From CAYFQB01 sp964345225 (GTDB taxonomy: Bacteria > Nitrospirota > Thermodesulfovibrionia > Thermodesulfovibrionales > UBA6898), in contig CAYFQB010000032.1 in NCBI GenBank assembly GCA_964345225.1, positions 21,132-85,131 on the forward strand: 64,000 nucleotides of DNA. The letters are read 5' to 3'. A program made the position numbers and the translations under genes. The notes beneath the pieces are model-generated. The model saw only the letters and a program-made list of their open reading frames with translations, was not told the DNA's origin and searched no databases. Below, one piece after another: positions 8,482 through 17,863 of this stretch; position 1 is the stretch's first letter, and the number at the start of each line of letters is the position of its first letter.

Positions 8482-9579
8482 GAATTTCTCGTAAATCCTG
8501 TATTTCTTGTACAGCCTCCCCCCTATCATCTCCACCATCCTCATCACCGCAATATTTTCCTCAAGTATCCAAGAAAACTCTACCCGCCCATAACCACCTT
8601 TCCTGACACCTATAAATCCTTCTCTGAATAGCAAGGCATCAACCCCTCTGTTCCTGTATTCCTGTTTAATGCCGAGGAGAAGAAGCCGCAGATCTTTTAT
8701 TTTCCTGGAATAGTATAAGGCCTTCAGAATAGTAACAGGATTTAGTTTGCCTATCATATGCTTCAGTACAAAGTTAAAATCAGGCAGCAGACCCATAAAT
8801 CCAACAGGTTTCCCCCTATCTTCAGCGATCAAAGTGAGTTCAGGTATTACTATCTGTTTCATTCTGTTACTCATGAAATAGAGTTCATCTTCAGTAAGCG
8901 GTATAAATCCCCAGTTTTTCTCCCATGCTGAATTATAAATTTCCTTAAATATCAGCATTTCTTCTTTAAATTTACTTTTATCAATAGGCCTGACCTTAAT
9001 ACCCTTATTCTCGGCAATAGCAGCAACCCGCAGTACTTTCACAGGTAAAACTTCCTGCACATTATATATAAATGCAAAGAGGTCTTTTACTTTTTTCATG
9101 CCATAAACTTCAGCAAGGTTGTTGTAATAAGACGGATTGTAAGGTGTCATAAGCATCGGAGCCTCATCAAATCCCTCAAGCAAAAAACCGCATTCCTCAT
9201 TGGTAGAGAAGTTCATAGGACCCCGCATGATAACCATGCCCTCTTTTTTTAGATGCTTTGCTGCCCTGTCAAAAAGTGAATTTGCAACAGATATATCATT
9301 TATACAATCAAAAAATCCGAAAAAACCAGTTTTTTCATTATGAAATTCGTTGTGCCTTCTGTTTATAAACGAGACTATCCTTCCAACTTTCCTGCTGCCT
9401 TTCACTGCTAAAAAATATTTTTCATCAGCATGAAGGAAAAACGGGTTCTTATCAGAAAACAATGATCGCATTTCTCTGTCAAGAGGCGGGATAAATAAAG
9501 TGTCATTATAATGTAATGATAATGGAAGTTTTATAAAATCACTGAGGTCTTTTTTTTTAACCTCAATGACATCAATCAT
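8476..9579 (-). CDS. bcerS: GNAT-fold N-acyltransferase, candidate bacterial ceramide synthase
   Basis: This 367-residue protein belongs to a GNAT-type family with a conserved N-terminal half: a (D)TLFIPPLDREM segment, NPFF at about 45-48, a GRIVSFINRRHN strand and the motif GPMNFSTNEECGFL. The C-terminal half carries the acyl-CoA-type fold. In Caulobacter the ceramide synthase bCerS, which acylates the amine of 3-ketosphinganine or its product, is a GNAT protein working with Spt and CerR. Here the gene overlaps the serine palmitoyltransferase-like gene by one base (TAATG), showing translational coupling. The assignment as bCerS rests on context plus remembered family features. Confidence 0.65.
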   Translation of the reverse strand: MIDVIEVKKKDLSDFIKLPLSLHYNDTLFIPPLDREMRSLFSDKNPFFLHADEKYFLAVKGSRKVGRIVSFINRRHNEFHNEKTGFFGFFDCINDISVANSLFDRAAKHLKKEGMVIMRGPMNFSTNEECGFLLEGFDEAPMLMTPYNPSYYNNLAEVYGMKKVKDLFAFIYNVQEVLPVKVLRVAAIAENKGIKVRPIDKSKFKEEMLIFKEIYNSAWEKNWGFIPLTEDELYFMSNRMKQIVIPELTLIAEDRGKPVGFMGLLPDFNFVLKHMIGKLNPVTILKALYYSRKIKDLRLLLLGIKQEYRNRGVDALLFREGFIGVRKGGYGRVEFSWILEENIAVMRMVEMIGGRLYKKYRIYEKFL

Positions 9580-10805
9580 TATATTATGCCTAAAGCCTTT
9601 CCAGTCTTTTCAAAGGCCTTTAATACCTTGTCAAGATGCTCATCTGTATGCGTAGCCATATAACTTGTTCTGATAAGGGCTTTCCCATCTGCTACTGCCG
9701 GACTCACAGCTACATTGGCGAATACCCCCTCTTTTTGTAACATTATTGCCATCTTGAATGCCTTCAGATCTTCTCCTACAAGTACGGGAATTATCGGGGT
9801 TTCAGTGTTACCCAATTCAAATCCAAGGGACTTTAAGCCGTTATACATCTTCTTTGTATTTCTCCATAATTTTTCGATACGCTCTGGTTCGTTTGCAATA
9901 ATGTCTACCGCAACGCTTACAGATGCTACAGATGCAGGCGGTGGGCTTGCACTGAATATCAATGACCTTGCAAAATGTTTAATATAGTGAACAACCTTCT
10001 CTTCTCCAGAAATAAAGCCCCCGATCGAGGCAAGGGATTTGCTGTAAGTTCCCATAATCAGGTCCACCTCTTTTTCGAGGCCAAAGTGTTCGGCTGTCCC
10101 CCGGCCTGTTTTACCGAGAACTCCGATCCCGTGAGCATCATCCACCATCACCCTAGCATTGAATTTTTTTGCAAGTTCAACAACAGCAGGAAGATTTATT
10201 ATGTCACCTTCCATGCTGAATACGCCATCAACAACAATAAGTTTCTTTCGATCATTATTTTCTTTCAAAATCCTCTCAAGGTCAGACATATCATTATGCC
10301 TAAATTTCTTTACTTCTCCATAAGAAAGTCTGCTTCCATCTATTATGCTGGCATGGTCCATTTTGTCGATAATTACAATATCATCTCTTCCTACAAGAGC
10401 TGAAATTACCCCCAGGTTGACCTGAAACCCTGTCGAAAAAATAAGTGCAGCCTCTTTTCGAATAAACTGGGCAAGTTTTTCTTCCAGTTTTACATGTATA
10501 TTTAGAGTTCCGTTAAGAAACCTTGAGCCGGCACATCCTGAGCCGTATGCCCTTACAGCTTCAATCGCGGCTTCTTTTACTTTCGGGTGGTTTGTAAGCC
10601 CGAGATAGTTATTTGAACCCACCATTATCATCTTCTTCCCGTTTATGATGACTTCCGGATCCTGGGCACTTTCAATCTCCCTGAAGTACGGATACACTTC
10701 AGCAGCCATTAACTCTTTTGCTTTATTAAATCTGTAACACTTATCAAATAGATCCATGGTTTTTTCTACAGCCATTGGTGAATTTTGTACCAGTTTGCTG
10801 TCCAT
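9579..10805 (-). CDS. spt: Serine palmitoyltransferase-like alpha-oxoamine synthase
   Basis: This PLP enzyme condenses an acyl thioester with an amino acid. The core is complete: GSNNYLGL (63-70), His151, DDAH (222-225) and the Schiff-base Lys256. The lysine motif GTYSKS and the FRHND segment (168-172) resemble serine palmitoyltransferase more than KBL or BioF, which usually have a GTLGKA-type motif. The ATG at 10805 follows AGGAAGG and overlaps the epimerase gene by 40 bp. With the epimerase and GNAT genes it forms the first step of a predicted ceramide pathway. An oxononanoate synthase (BioF) role is less likely, as no biotin genes are near. Confidence 0.8.
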   Translation of the reverse strand: MDSKLVQNSPMAVEKTMDLFDKCYRFNKAKELMAAEVYPYFREIESAQDPEVIINGKKMIMVGSNNYLGLTNHPKVKEAAIEAVRAYGSGCAGSRFLNGTLNIHVKLEEKLAQFIRKEAALIFSTGFQVNLGVISALVGRDDIVIIDKMDHASIIDGSRLSYGEVKKFRHNDMSDLERILKENNDRKKLIVVDGVFSMEGDIINLPAVVELAKKFNARVMVDDAHGIGVLGKTGRGTAEHFGLEKEVDLIMGTYSKSLASIGGFISGEEKVVHYIKHFARSLIFSASPPPASVASVSVAVDIIANEPERIEKLWRNTKKMYNGLKSLGFELGNTETPIIPVLVGEDLKAFKMAIMLQKEGVFANVAVSPAVADGKALIRTSYMATHTDEHLDKVLKAFEKTGKALGII

Positions 10806-11728
10806 TTTATACCTTCCTGTAGAGTTGTTTTGGTATTAAATCCCAGTTCCTCCTTTGCCTTGCTTGCATCACACGTCCAGTTCGAATAATAAAGTTCTTT
10901 AACTTTATCCCTGTTAATTATACCTTTTCTGTTAAATTTTTCACCTATTAAAGCGAAAAAAGGCATAACCGAACGCGGCAATCTTAATCTTAACGGTTTT
11001 GCATTAAGTGCCGCTGATATTTCTCTAGCTATTTCATCATTAGTATAGAAAATACTCTCTGATAAAAATAATATTTTACCTGCTGATTCTTTTTTCTCGG
11101 CTGACAATATTATACCCTGAACCAGATCATCTACATAAAGTAAAGAATAATAACATTTTCCCCAGTAGGGGAATATACCTTTTTTTATCAGTCTAAAAAA
11201 TATTAAGAAATCCGTATCCCTCGGCCCATAAACTGCAGGTGTCCTGATGATTGTGAAAGGTATTCTATCTTTGTACTCCAGAACAGCCTTTTCTCCCTCT
11301 AGTTTGCTTCTGCCATATACCGAAACAGGCATAGGCGGCGAATCTTCTTTAACAGGAATACCTTTACTGCTCGGACCAGTAGCAGCAAGACTGCTTAAGA
11401 ATATAAATCTGCCAATTTCTGAATTCCTATCTGCAACAACCTTTAACAACTTTCTAGTGTTCTCTGCATTTACCAAAAAAAAGTCTTCTTCTGAAATGGC
11501 TTTAGTAAGCCCGGCAATATGAAAGATATAATCGAAATTTGTAATTTTATCAGAATATGATTCAGTATCTGAAAGATCACAAAATATATATTTAATATCT
11601 AGGTGTTCTATCCATTTGAGGTTAGAAGTTCTTCTTGCAAGGCATGTTACATCATAGCCTCTCTTAAACAAGGCTTCCACAAGATGGCTTCCGATAAAGC
11701 CTGTCGCTCCTGTGACAAGAGCTCTCAT
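10766..11728 (-). CDS. cerR: NAD-dependent epimerase/dehydratase, candidate ketosphinganine or ceramide reductase
   Basis: This is an extended short-chain dehydrogenase of 320 aa. The Rossmann motif is GATGFIGS (7-14) and the catalytic pair is Tyr138-x3-Lys142 (YGRSK), with Ser112/113 upstream. Such proteins include sugar epimerases and hydroxysteroid-type reductases. It is the first gene of a minus-strand set with the Spt-like and GNAT genes. In Caulobacter the equivalent CerR is an epimerase-family protein that reduces the keto group of the sphingoid intermediate. That role is inferred from the operon; sequence alone only supports SDR oxidoreductase. Confidence 0.7.
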   Translation of the reverse strand: MRALVTGATGFIGSHLVEALFKRGYDVTCLARRTSNLKWIEHLDIKYIFCDLSDTESYSDKITNFDYIFHIAGLTKAISEEDFFLVNAENTRKLLKVVADRNSEIGRFIFLSSLAATGPSSKGIPVKEDSPPMPVSVYGRSKLEGEKAVLEYKDRIPFTIIRTPAVYGPRDTDFLIFFRLIKKGIFPYWGKCYYSLLYVDDLVQGIILSAEKKESAGKILFLSESIFYTNDEIAREISAALNAKPLRLRLPRSVMPFFALIGEKFNRKGIINRDKVKELYYSNWTCDASKAKEELGFNTKTTLQEGIKWTANWYKIHQWL

Positions 11729-11834
11729 AATATATCAGTACAATTAAAAGTCTAGTCTGAATCACTCAATATATTCAAGTATCTTTTATACAATCAAAAT
11801 AAGACAACTTTAGTATTTCTTTATTCTAAGGGTA

Positions 11835-12188
11835 TTATTTCCCCAAACACTCTTTTAATATATCGTGGAGTTCATTGAGTTTAAAGGGTTTCTTCAGAAC
11901 GCTTATTCCACTTTTTTTAAATTCAGCTTCAAGATCAGAGGTAATGAATGCTGAACAGACAACAATCTTTGGAGGTTTTTCCTGATTACTCAATTTGTTT
12001 ATGAGCTCTGTGCCGTTTCCTCCTGGCATCCTCAGGTCAATAAAAAGAACATCGATATCCTCTGAATCGAGTTTTTCAGATGCCTCTGAAATAGTAGACG
12101 CTGATATTACTTCATGGCCACCTTTTTTTAAGGCCCTGTCCAGAAACCAGCGCACAAGATGTTCATCATCAACAACTAGGATCTTCAT
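11835..12188 (-). CDS. Single-domain response regulator
   Basis: This 117-residue CheY-like receiver has nothing attached. The acidic pocket (DDEH, residues 7-10), the phosphoacceptor in FIDLRMPG (Asp52 or nearby), the Ser/Thr position (CSAF) and Lys in KKPF are all present. It lies 57 bp downstream of the sigma-54 regulator gene on the same strand and could act in the same phosphorelay, for example as a phosphate sink or a partner of the haem-motif kinase. Confidence 0.9.
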   Translation of the reverse strand: MKILVVDDEHLVRWFLDRALKKGGHEVISASTISEASEKLDSEDIDVLFIDLRMPGGNGTELINKLSNQEKPPKIVVCSAFITSDLEAEFKKSGISVLKKPFKLNELHDILKECLGK

Positions 12189-12245
12189 ATAAAAACCATG
12201 TATTTATTTTAAGTTGATTCAGCTCAGCAAGAAAAATGCCGGGAA

Positions 12246-13631
12246 TCAAGTCTTTTCATCTAAAAATCCAAATTTCTGCATCCTGTATCTAAGGGCATCT
12301 CTTGTCAGACCTAAAAGTTTTGCTGCTTTTGTCTGGTTCCATTTTTTCTGTTCAAGGGCCTGTTTGATCAGTTCTTTCTCTACTTCTTCTATATTCATGC
12401 CGCCCGGGGGAATCTTAATCTGGCTATCTGCAATATCCTTGACATGTAGATCATTTGATAAAAGTTCGCCTGGCAGGTGTTGTGGAAGTATATAATCTGC
12501 ATTTTCAAGTATCATTGCACGTTCTATTACATTTCTGAGTTCCCTTATATTTCCAGGCCAGGGGTATCCTAAAAAATATTTTTCAGTTTCTTTAGAAATT
12601 CCTTTTACATTCTTTCTGAATTCATTGTTAAACTCATCAATAAAAAACTTCACAAGCTGTGGTATATCTTCTTTACGTTCCCTCAGAGGCGGAAGATATA
12701 TCGGCACAACTTTCAACCTATAATACAGGTCTTCCCTGAAATCCCCTTTTTTGACAATTTCAGTAATATTTTTATTCGTTGATGCTATTACCCTAAGGTC
12801 AACCACTATGTCCTTAATCCCTCCGATTCTCTTAAATATCTTATTTTCAATTACTTTAAGTAGTTTTGCCTGCGTGCTGAGTTTCATATCGGCTATTTCG
12901 TCAAGATATATAGTGCCTCCGTCTGCAAGCTCAAATAGTCCTTTTTTCACATTTTTTGCATCTGTAAAAGCCCCCTTCTCATATCCAAAAAGCTCGCTTT
13001 CTATAAGAGTTTCAGGAAGGGCGGTGCAGTTTATATCCATAAATGGTTTATCGGACCTTCTGTCTTCATAATGAATGACCTTTGCGATTAGATCTTTGCC
13101 AGTTCCACTTTCTCCATGCAGAAATATGGTGGTAGCATCACTTTTTGAAACTTTTTTTACAAGCTCTAATACCTTCACCATCTCATTAGACTTTCCAATC
13201 ACGTTCTTAAAGCCGTATTTTCTTGAGAGCTGAGTCCTGAACTGATGAACCTCTTTTCTTAAAGAACTCGTTTCCAATGCTTTGTCCAGCAGTATCTTGA
13301 TCTTGTCCATGTTAAAGGGCTTCTCGACAAAGTCATATGCACCGATCTTTATTGTTTTTACTGCGGTCCGTATGTCCCCATATGCTGTTATCATTATGAT
13401 AATTGCATCTTGATTGTCTTTCTTAATTTTTTCAAGAACTGATATGCCTGAAATATCAGGCAGGTGTATATCAAGCAATGTTAACTCAGGCTGCTCTTCA
13501 TTGAATAATTGCAAGCCACTTGTGCCGTTTTCAGCAGTAATTACAGAAAAACCTTCTTTGGCAAGGTTCTGCTGCAAGGACCAGCGAAGAAGTTTTTCAT
13601 CATCTATTACAAGTATCTTTGCTTTTTTCAA
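12246..13631 (-). CDS. NtrC-family sigma-54 response regulator
   Basis: The 461-residue protein has a receiver (about 1-120, LLDIHLPD), an AAA+ domain (about 140-380, Walker A GESGTGKD) and a Fis-type helix-turn-helix (about 415-455). It activates sigma-54 RNA polymerase when phosphorylated. The sigma-54 contact loop reads GAFTDA instead of the usual GAFTGA, a natural variant that may alter activity. It starts at TTG 13631, overlapping the histidine kinase stop (TTGA), so both are translationally coupled as a two-component system. Confidence 0.95.
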   Translation of the reverse strand: MKKAKILVIDDEKLLRWSLQQNLAKEGFSVITAENGTSGLQLFNEEQPELTLLDIHLPDISGISVLEKIKKDNQDAIIIMITAYGDIRTAVKTIKIGAYDFVEKPFNMDKIKILLDKALETSSLRKEVHQFRTQLSRKYGFKNVIGKSNEMVKVLELVKKVSKSDATTIFLHGESGTGKDLIAKVIHYEDRRSDKPFMDINCTALPETLIESELFGYEKGAFTDAKNVKKGLFELADGGTIYLDEIADMKLSTQAKLLKVIENKIFKRIGGIKDIVVDLRVIASTNKNITEIVKKGDFREDLYYRLKVVPIYLPPLRERKEDIPQLVKFFIDEFNNEFRKNVKGISKETEKYFLGYPWPGNIRELRNVIERAMILENADYILPQHLPGELLSNDLHVKDIADSQIKIPPGGMNIEEVEKELIKQALEQKKWNQTKAAKLLGLTRDALRYRMQKFGFLDEKT

Positions 13632-15079
13632 ATTGACCTCTTCTGTGGAAGTATTATATGGAAAGTGCTTCCAATGCCAAGACGGCTTTCAACATCAATT
13701 CTTCCATTATGATTCTCTATAATATTTCTGCTTATTGCCAGTCCCAAACCTGTCCCGAAGTATCTTCCTGAAATTTCTGGTTTAAAAATATCCTTTAAAT
13801 TCTCTTCAGGGATGCCTTTCCCGGTGTCAGAAAAAGCTATCTCTATCTCATTGTCGAGAGATTTATCATGTGAAGCAATAGTGAGAGTTCCACCACCTGG
13901 CATTGAATTTAGAGCGTTATGAGCTATATTTAAAAATGCCTTCTCTAACTGCTCTGGATCAACCGGTATCTCTGGTATTCTATCTGACAACAAATTAATC
14001 TTCACATTAAGTTTCTTAGCAGGTATATCTACTGCCTTCTTAACTTTTTCAATAATATCATTAATATTGGCAATAATCAAATTTAGTTCTGGAGGTTTTG
14101 CAAAGAAAAGAAGATCTTTTACATTTATATTAATACGCTCCAGCTCGCTTAAAATCTCGTTTATTATCTCTCTATGAGGACTGTTACTAGTAAAATCCTC
14201 TGCCAGTACCTGCAATGCTCCGCTTATACCCGCGATAGGGTTCTTGATTTCGTGTACAATTGTAGTAGAAACTTCTCCTATGTACGCCATTTTTTCAATA
14301 TATCGAATCTCTTCCTTATAATACTTGTCAATTTCTTCTTTCGATCTGGATAGTTCTGATATTATTGAATTAAGTCTTGCGGCAAGCATGCCTATCTCAT
14401 CTTTGCGTTTTGTTACAATCCTCACTTTTTGATCACCCTCTTCAAACCTCTTTAATGAGTCTACGATCTCGGCAACAGGTCTCTTTATTAAATATATGCT
14501 TAGAAGAACAATAACTATTAAGATTATTATTATAGTTATTATGGAAGATATTATAATCCATTTTCTTGTATCTGCAATTTTCTGCTCTGTTCCCTGTGTT
14601 GAGATCTCCACATTTAAGATACCAAGAATATTTTTTTTGATATCATGGCATTTCTGGCATGGCCATTCGTTTTTGATAAGTTTAATCTGCGAAAAGACTT
14701 TCTTCCCTTCGCGTTCATGCATAAAGACCGGGGAATCTTTATGCAATCTATAAACCTGCAAATCTTTTTGGTCAATTTTTTTGCCTATTTCACCAGGTAT
14801 GAAAGAGTTTAAGATAATTCCATCTTCCGAAAACATGCGCACTGCTTCTATCTCCCCGGTAATAAGTCTCTCAAGAAATTTCTGGAACTCCTCCCTCCTC
14901 TCTTCAAGCATAATTATTTTAAGCCCGTTTGTTATTATTTCCGTAAGCTGTTCAACCCTTTCTTTATAATTGGTCCGGATCTGTTTCTTTTTGAGTTCAA
15001 AGTTTTGAAACAAGAAGAGTCCTATCATGACTGACAACAGAAAAGTCGTAATGAGAATATATTTTTTTTTGAGGCCCAT
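13628..15079 (-). CDS. Histidine kinase with a periplasmic CXXCH motif
   Basis: Membrane helices lie at about 7-26 and 173-198, bracketing a periplasmic sensor of about 145 residues. The sensor carries PCQKCH: Cys141, Cys144 and His145 form a c-type haem attachment site. After the second helix come HAMP (about 199-250), the dimerisation helix with phospho-His276 (VHEIKNP) and an ATPase domain (GLGLAIS). Covalent haem would let it sense redox potential, oxygen or NO; this is inferred from the motif. The cytochrome c maturation genes ccsB and resB lie directly upstream on the same strand. Confidence 0.92.
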   Translation of the reverse strand: MGLKKKYILITTFLLSVMIGLFLFQNFELKKKQIRTNYKERVEQLTEIITNGLKIIMLEERREEFQKFLERLITGEIEAVRMFSEDGIILNSFIPGEIGKKIDQKDLQVYRLHKDSPVFMHEREGKKVFSQIKLIKNEWPCQKCHDIKKNILGILNVEISTQGTEQKIADTRKWIIISSIITIIIILIVIVLLSIYLIKRPVAEIVDSLKRFEEGDQKVRIVTKRKDEIGMLAARLNSIISELSRSKEEIDKYYKEEIRYIEKMAYIGEVSTTIVHEIKNPIAGISGALQVLAEDFTSNSPHREIINEILSELERININVKDLLFFAKPPELNLIIANINDIIEKVKKAVDIPAKKLNVKINLLSDRIPEIPVDPEQLEKAFLNIAHNALNSMPGGGTLTIASHDKSLDNEIEIAFSDTGKGIPEENLKDIFKPEISGRYFGTGLGLAISRNIIENHNGRIDVESRLGIGSTFHIILPQKRSI

Positions 15080-15139
15080 TTAAACCTTTTTACTCTGCAC
15101 TACTTGTATTATAGCGCTTCAATAATCTAAGGTTAAGTA

Positions 15140-16225
15140 TTATTGTGCTCCATAACTATGGAGACCGGAAAGCAGAAGATTTACTCCGAGATATGTAAAA
15201 ATTACTGCAAGAAAGCCAAGGACAGCAACAATTGCAACCTTCTTGCCCCTCCATCCCCTCATCAGTCGGCTGTGAAGATAAAACGCATAAAAGAACCATG
15301 TTATAAGCGACCATGTTTCTTTAGGATCCCACGTCCAGTACTTGCCCCATGCCTGGTCTGCCCAGATGGCACCGAATATCAGCCCGCCGAGAGTAAAGAC
15401 GGGAAAACCGATGGCAATACTCTTATATGTAATCTCGTCCAGCATCTCCTGAGAGATATTGAACCCACTTATAATTTTTTTAAATATACTGCCATATCTC
15501 CAGATTAGAAATGTAAAGGCAACAGCAATAATCCAGCTTAATACCGATAAAGCTGATGAATTACTGCGGAACGAGGCCTTAAAAAGATAGTTCTTTATAA
15601 GTTCTTCATGGCTTTCCACTGAAATCTTGAATGCCAGATAATCCAGTCCCATTGCAATAAGGGTTACCATAAAAATACTCAGCATAACGGTCCAGAAAAC
15701 ATATGATGGCTCATTTCTCTTCTCGGTCCTTACAATGAGGTACATCAGGCTCGTGCTGAAAGAAACTGCAAACAAGGCATATGCAATAAAACTCATCAGG
15801 ACATGAACAAGCAGCCAGTTACTCTGAAGGGCAGGCACGAGAGGTTGAATGCTCTTAGACACACCTGACATTTCAATGTAGGCAAGAGCAAGCCCTGCAA
15901 TAGGTGTAATGAATGCCCCGAATGAACGGTTCTTATACCTGAATTCTATTACGAGATAAGCCAGTATAAGACACCAGACAAAGAAGATGAGTGATTCGTA
16001 AAGATTGGTGAGCGGAGCCGCCCTTATGAACCCCATCTGACCGATGTAATAGAATTCCTTCCATCTTATTCCTATTGCGAGGGTCTGTGAAATAAAACCA
16101 ACAATTGTAATTGTTGAAGCAATTACTCCTACCTGGCCTTTTCTAAAAGCAAGATAAATTATATAGGAAATCATTGCGAGAATATATGCAATAGTTGATA
16201 ATCCAAAAAATATTGAGCTGTCCAT
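15140..16225 (-). CDS. ccsB: Cytochrome c maturation protein CcsB/ResC type
   Basis: This multi-pass membrane protein (361 aa, about eight helices) is of the haem-handling family. The tryptophan-rich signature WGKYWTWDPKETWS lies near residues 291-304, with conserved histidines in flanking helices (for example LHSRLMRGW). With ResB it forms the System II complex that exports haem and attaches it to CXXCH apocytochromes in the periplasm. The ATG directly follows the resB stop codon, so the two are co-translated. The many CXXCH sites encoded in this window need this machinery. Confidence 0.95.
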   Translation of the reverse strand: MDSSIFFGLSTIAYILAMISYIIYLAFRKGQVGVIASTITIVGFISQTLAIGIRWKEFYYIGQMGFIRAAPLTNLYESLIFFVWCLILAYLVIEFRYKNRSFGAFITPIAGLALAYIEMSGVSKSIQPLVPALQSNWLLVHVLMSFIAYALFAVSFSTSLMYLIVRTEKRNEPSYVFWTVMLSIFMVTLIAMGLDYLAFKISVESHEELIKNYLFKASFRSNSSALSVLSWIIAVAFTFLIWRYGSIFKKIISGFNISQEMLDEITYKSIAIGFPVFTLGGLIFGAIWADQAWGKYWTWDPKETWSLITWFFYAFYLHSRLMRGWRGKKVAIVAVLGFLAVIFTYLGVNLLLSGLHSYGAQ

Positions 16226-17659
16226 CTATTTTTCCCCTTTTTGGCTAGCACTCAGAATACTGACTAACTTTTCAATCTTTCTTTCAAAGGCAGACCTGTT
16301 TTTATTTGCAGCAGCACCAATTAATATTCTGGTAGTGTTCTTTTCCTCTACCATATTAACCCAAATCTTCTTATGGCTCATAAAGAAAGTGATATAAAGA
16401 CCTATCGACATTATGATACAGCCCAGATAAACGAAAAGAACGCCCGGGTCTTTCCTGACCTGCAGACCGGTATATTCTACCCCCCAATAGCCTAAAAATT
16501 CTAGCTTGTTGCCGTCTGGAAGGATCCATGTCCTTGGATTCCTTTTTAAGATCCACCCTGAGTATTTCTGCTTGCCAGACTCCCAGAATTCTATAAAAAC
16601 AGCGGGATTTACCAACAGCTCATCAAAAGTAAATGACCTGCCATCAGGGTCTATTGCAAGAGCAGGGCTGAAGAATTTAATATGCCCTTCAATAGAGGTA
16701 CCTGGAATAGTAAATTTATCGCCGACTCTGGGATTTATTTCAACAGATTTCCCGTCACTTGAATATATTCTGAAAATAAAAATCCCGCTGTTTTTATCAG
16801 GCACTGTTCCGTAATTTGACTGATAAAAAGTGATACCTTCGTATTTCAGGGGATCATTAACCTCGATGGATTTTCTTTTTACTACCTTGCCGTTTTTTAT
16901 TATACTCAGCCAGCTTGTATAATCCTTGGGCATATTGCTACCACCATAGAAATCAACTTCAAAATTATCGCAGCGGATTTGGAATCCAAGCGGCTCTTTT
17001 AAATTACGATCTCTGTATGCGAACGATGATGTCTCACCTTCCTGTAGAGGCAGATACCCATTAAACCCGAAAAAAGAACCTATTATTGCACCTGCAAGTA
17101 TTATTAAAATACTTAAATGGGTTATATATACGCCGAGTCTCGAAAAATTGCCTTTCTCTGAATAAAGCTGCAAGCTACTGCCTTCAGAAGATTCAGATGT
17201 TTTGAAACCTATCTTTCTTAAGGAAGTAGCCACATGTTCTTTTATATTTGATGATTTACCTTTTAAGGTCAGGGTCTTTTTTAGAGAAAATTTCTCGAGA
17301 GACTCATTTGAAAGGGGACGAATTGGCTCTTTGACAATCTTTAATATCCTTGGAAGTCTGTCTAAGGAACATATTATTATGTTAGCTGCAAACAATAGTA
17401 GAAAAAAATTAAACCATTCAGAACGATACATATCCGTGAAACCAAGCTTGTAGAGAATGTTAAATGCGGTTGGAGCAATAGATTCGCCAAACAGCTTTGA
17501 TAGTATCTTAATATTCGTTTCAGGTTCAGCGCCCTGTTCAAGGATTGTGCCTACAATAGAGGTCAGTGATATGATTGAAAATATAATAACCGCTGTTTTG
17601 ATAGATGCAAAAATATCCCAGATTTTATCGATTATTGACTTTTCAATACCTTCTGTCAA
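16226..17659 (-). CDS. resB: Cytochrome c maturation protein ResB
   Basis: ResB/Ccs1 is the partner of CcsB in System II cytochrome c assembly. The 477-residue protein has three N-terminal membrane helices (about 15-40, 75-95 and 175-200), a large periplasmic beta-rich region (about 205-395) and a final helix (about 402-424). The start is TTG 17659 behind AAAGGAG. It is the first gene of the resB-ccsB pair; the kinase and sigma-54 regulator genes follow on the same strand, possibly under one control. Confidence 0.95.
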   Translation of the reverse strand: MTEGIEKSIIDKIWDIFASIKTAVIIFSIISLTSIVGTILEQGAEPETNIKILSKLFGESIAPTAFNILYKLGFTDMYRSEWFNFFLLLFAANIIICSLDRLPRILKIVKEPIRPLSNESLEKFSLKKTLTLKGKSSNIKEHVATSLRKIGFKTSESSEGSSLQLYSEKGNFSRLGVYITHLSILIILAGAIIGSFFGFNGYLPLQEGETSSFAYRDRNLKEPLGFQIRCDNFEVDFYGGSNMPKDYTSWLSIIKNGKVVKRKSIEVNDPLKYEGITFYQSNYGTVPDKNSGIFIFRIYSSDGKSVEINPRVGDKFTIPGTSIEGHIKFFSPALAIDPDGRSFTFDELLVNPAVFIEFWESGKQKYSGWILKRNPRTWILPDGNKLEFLGYWGVEYTGLQVRKDPGVLFVYLGCIIMSIGLYITFFMSHKKIWVNMVEEKNTTRILIGAAANKNRSAFERKIEKLVSILSASQKGEK

Positions 17660-17863
17660 TATATAAACTCCTTTGATAGCACAATTATTTATATTAATAT
17701 TTCTATTTAAGATAAAACAAGTGAATTACATTTTTGAAAAATAAAAATAGACATTTCAAGGTCAATTCTAACGAAAAATCTCGCATTTTTCATTGAGATC
17801 GCCATATTCTTAAATGTCAGGTCTCGCAATGACATCTTAGTCAAAGGACTCAGCGCTCTATCT

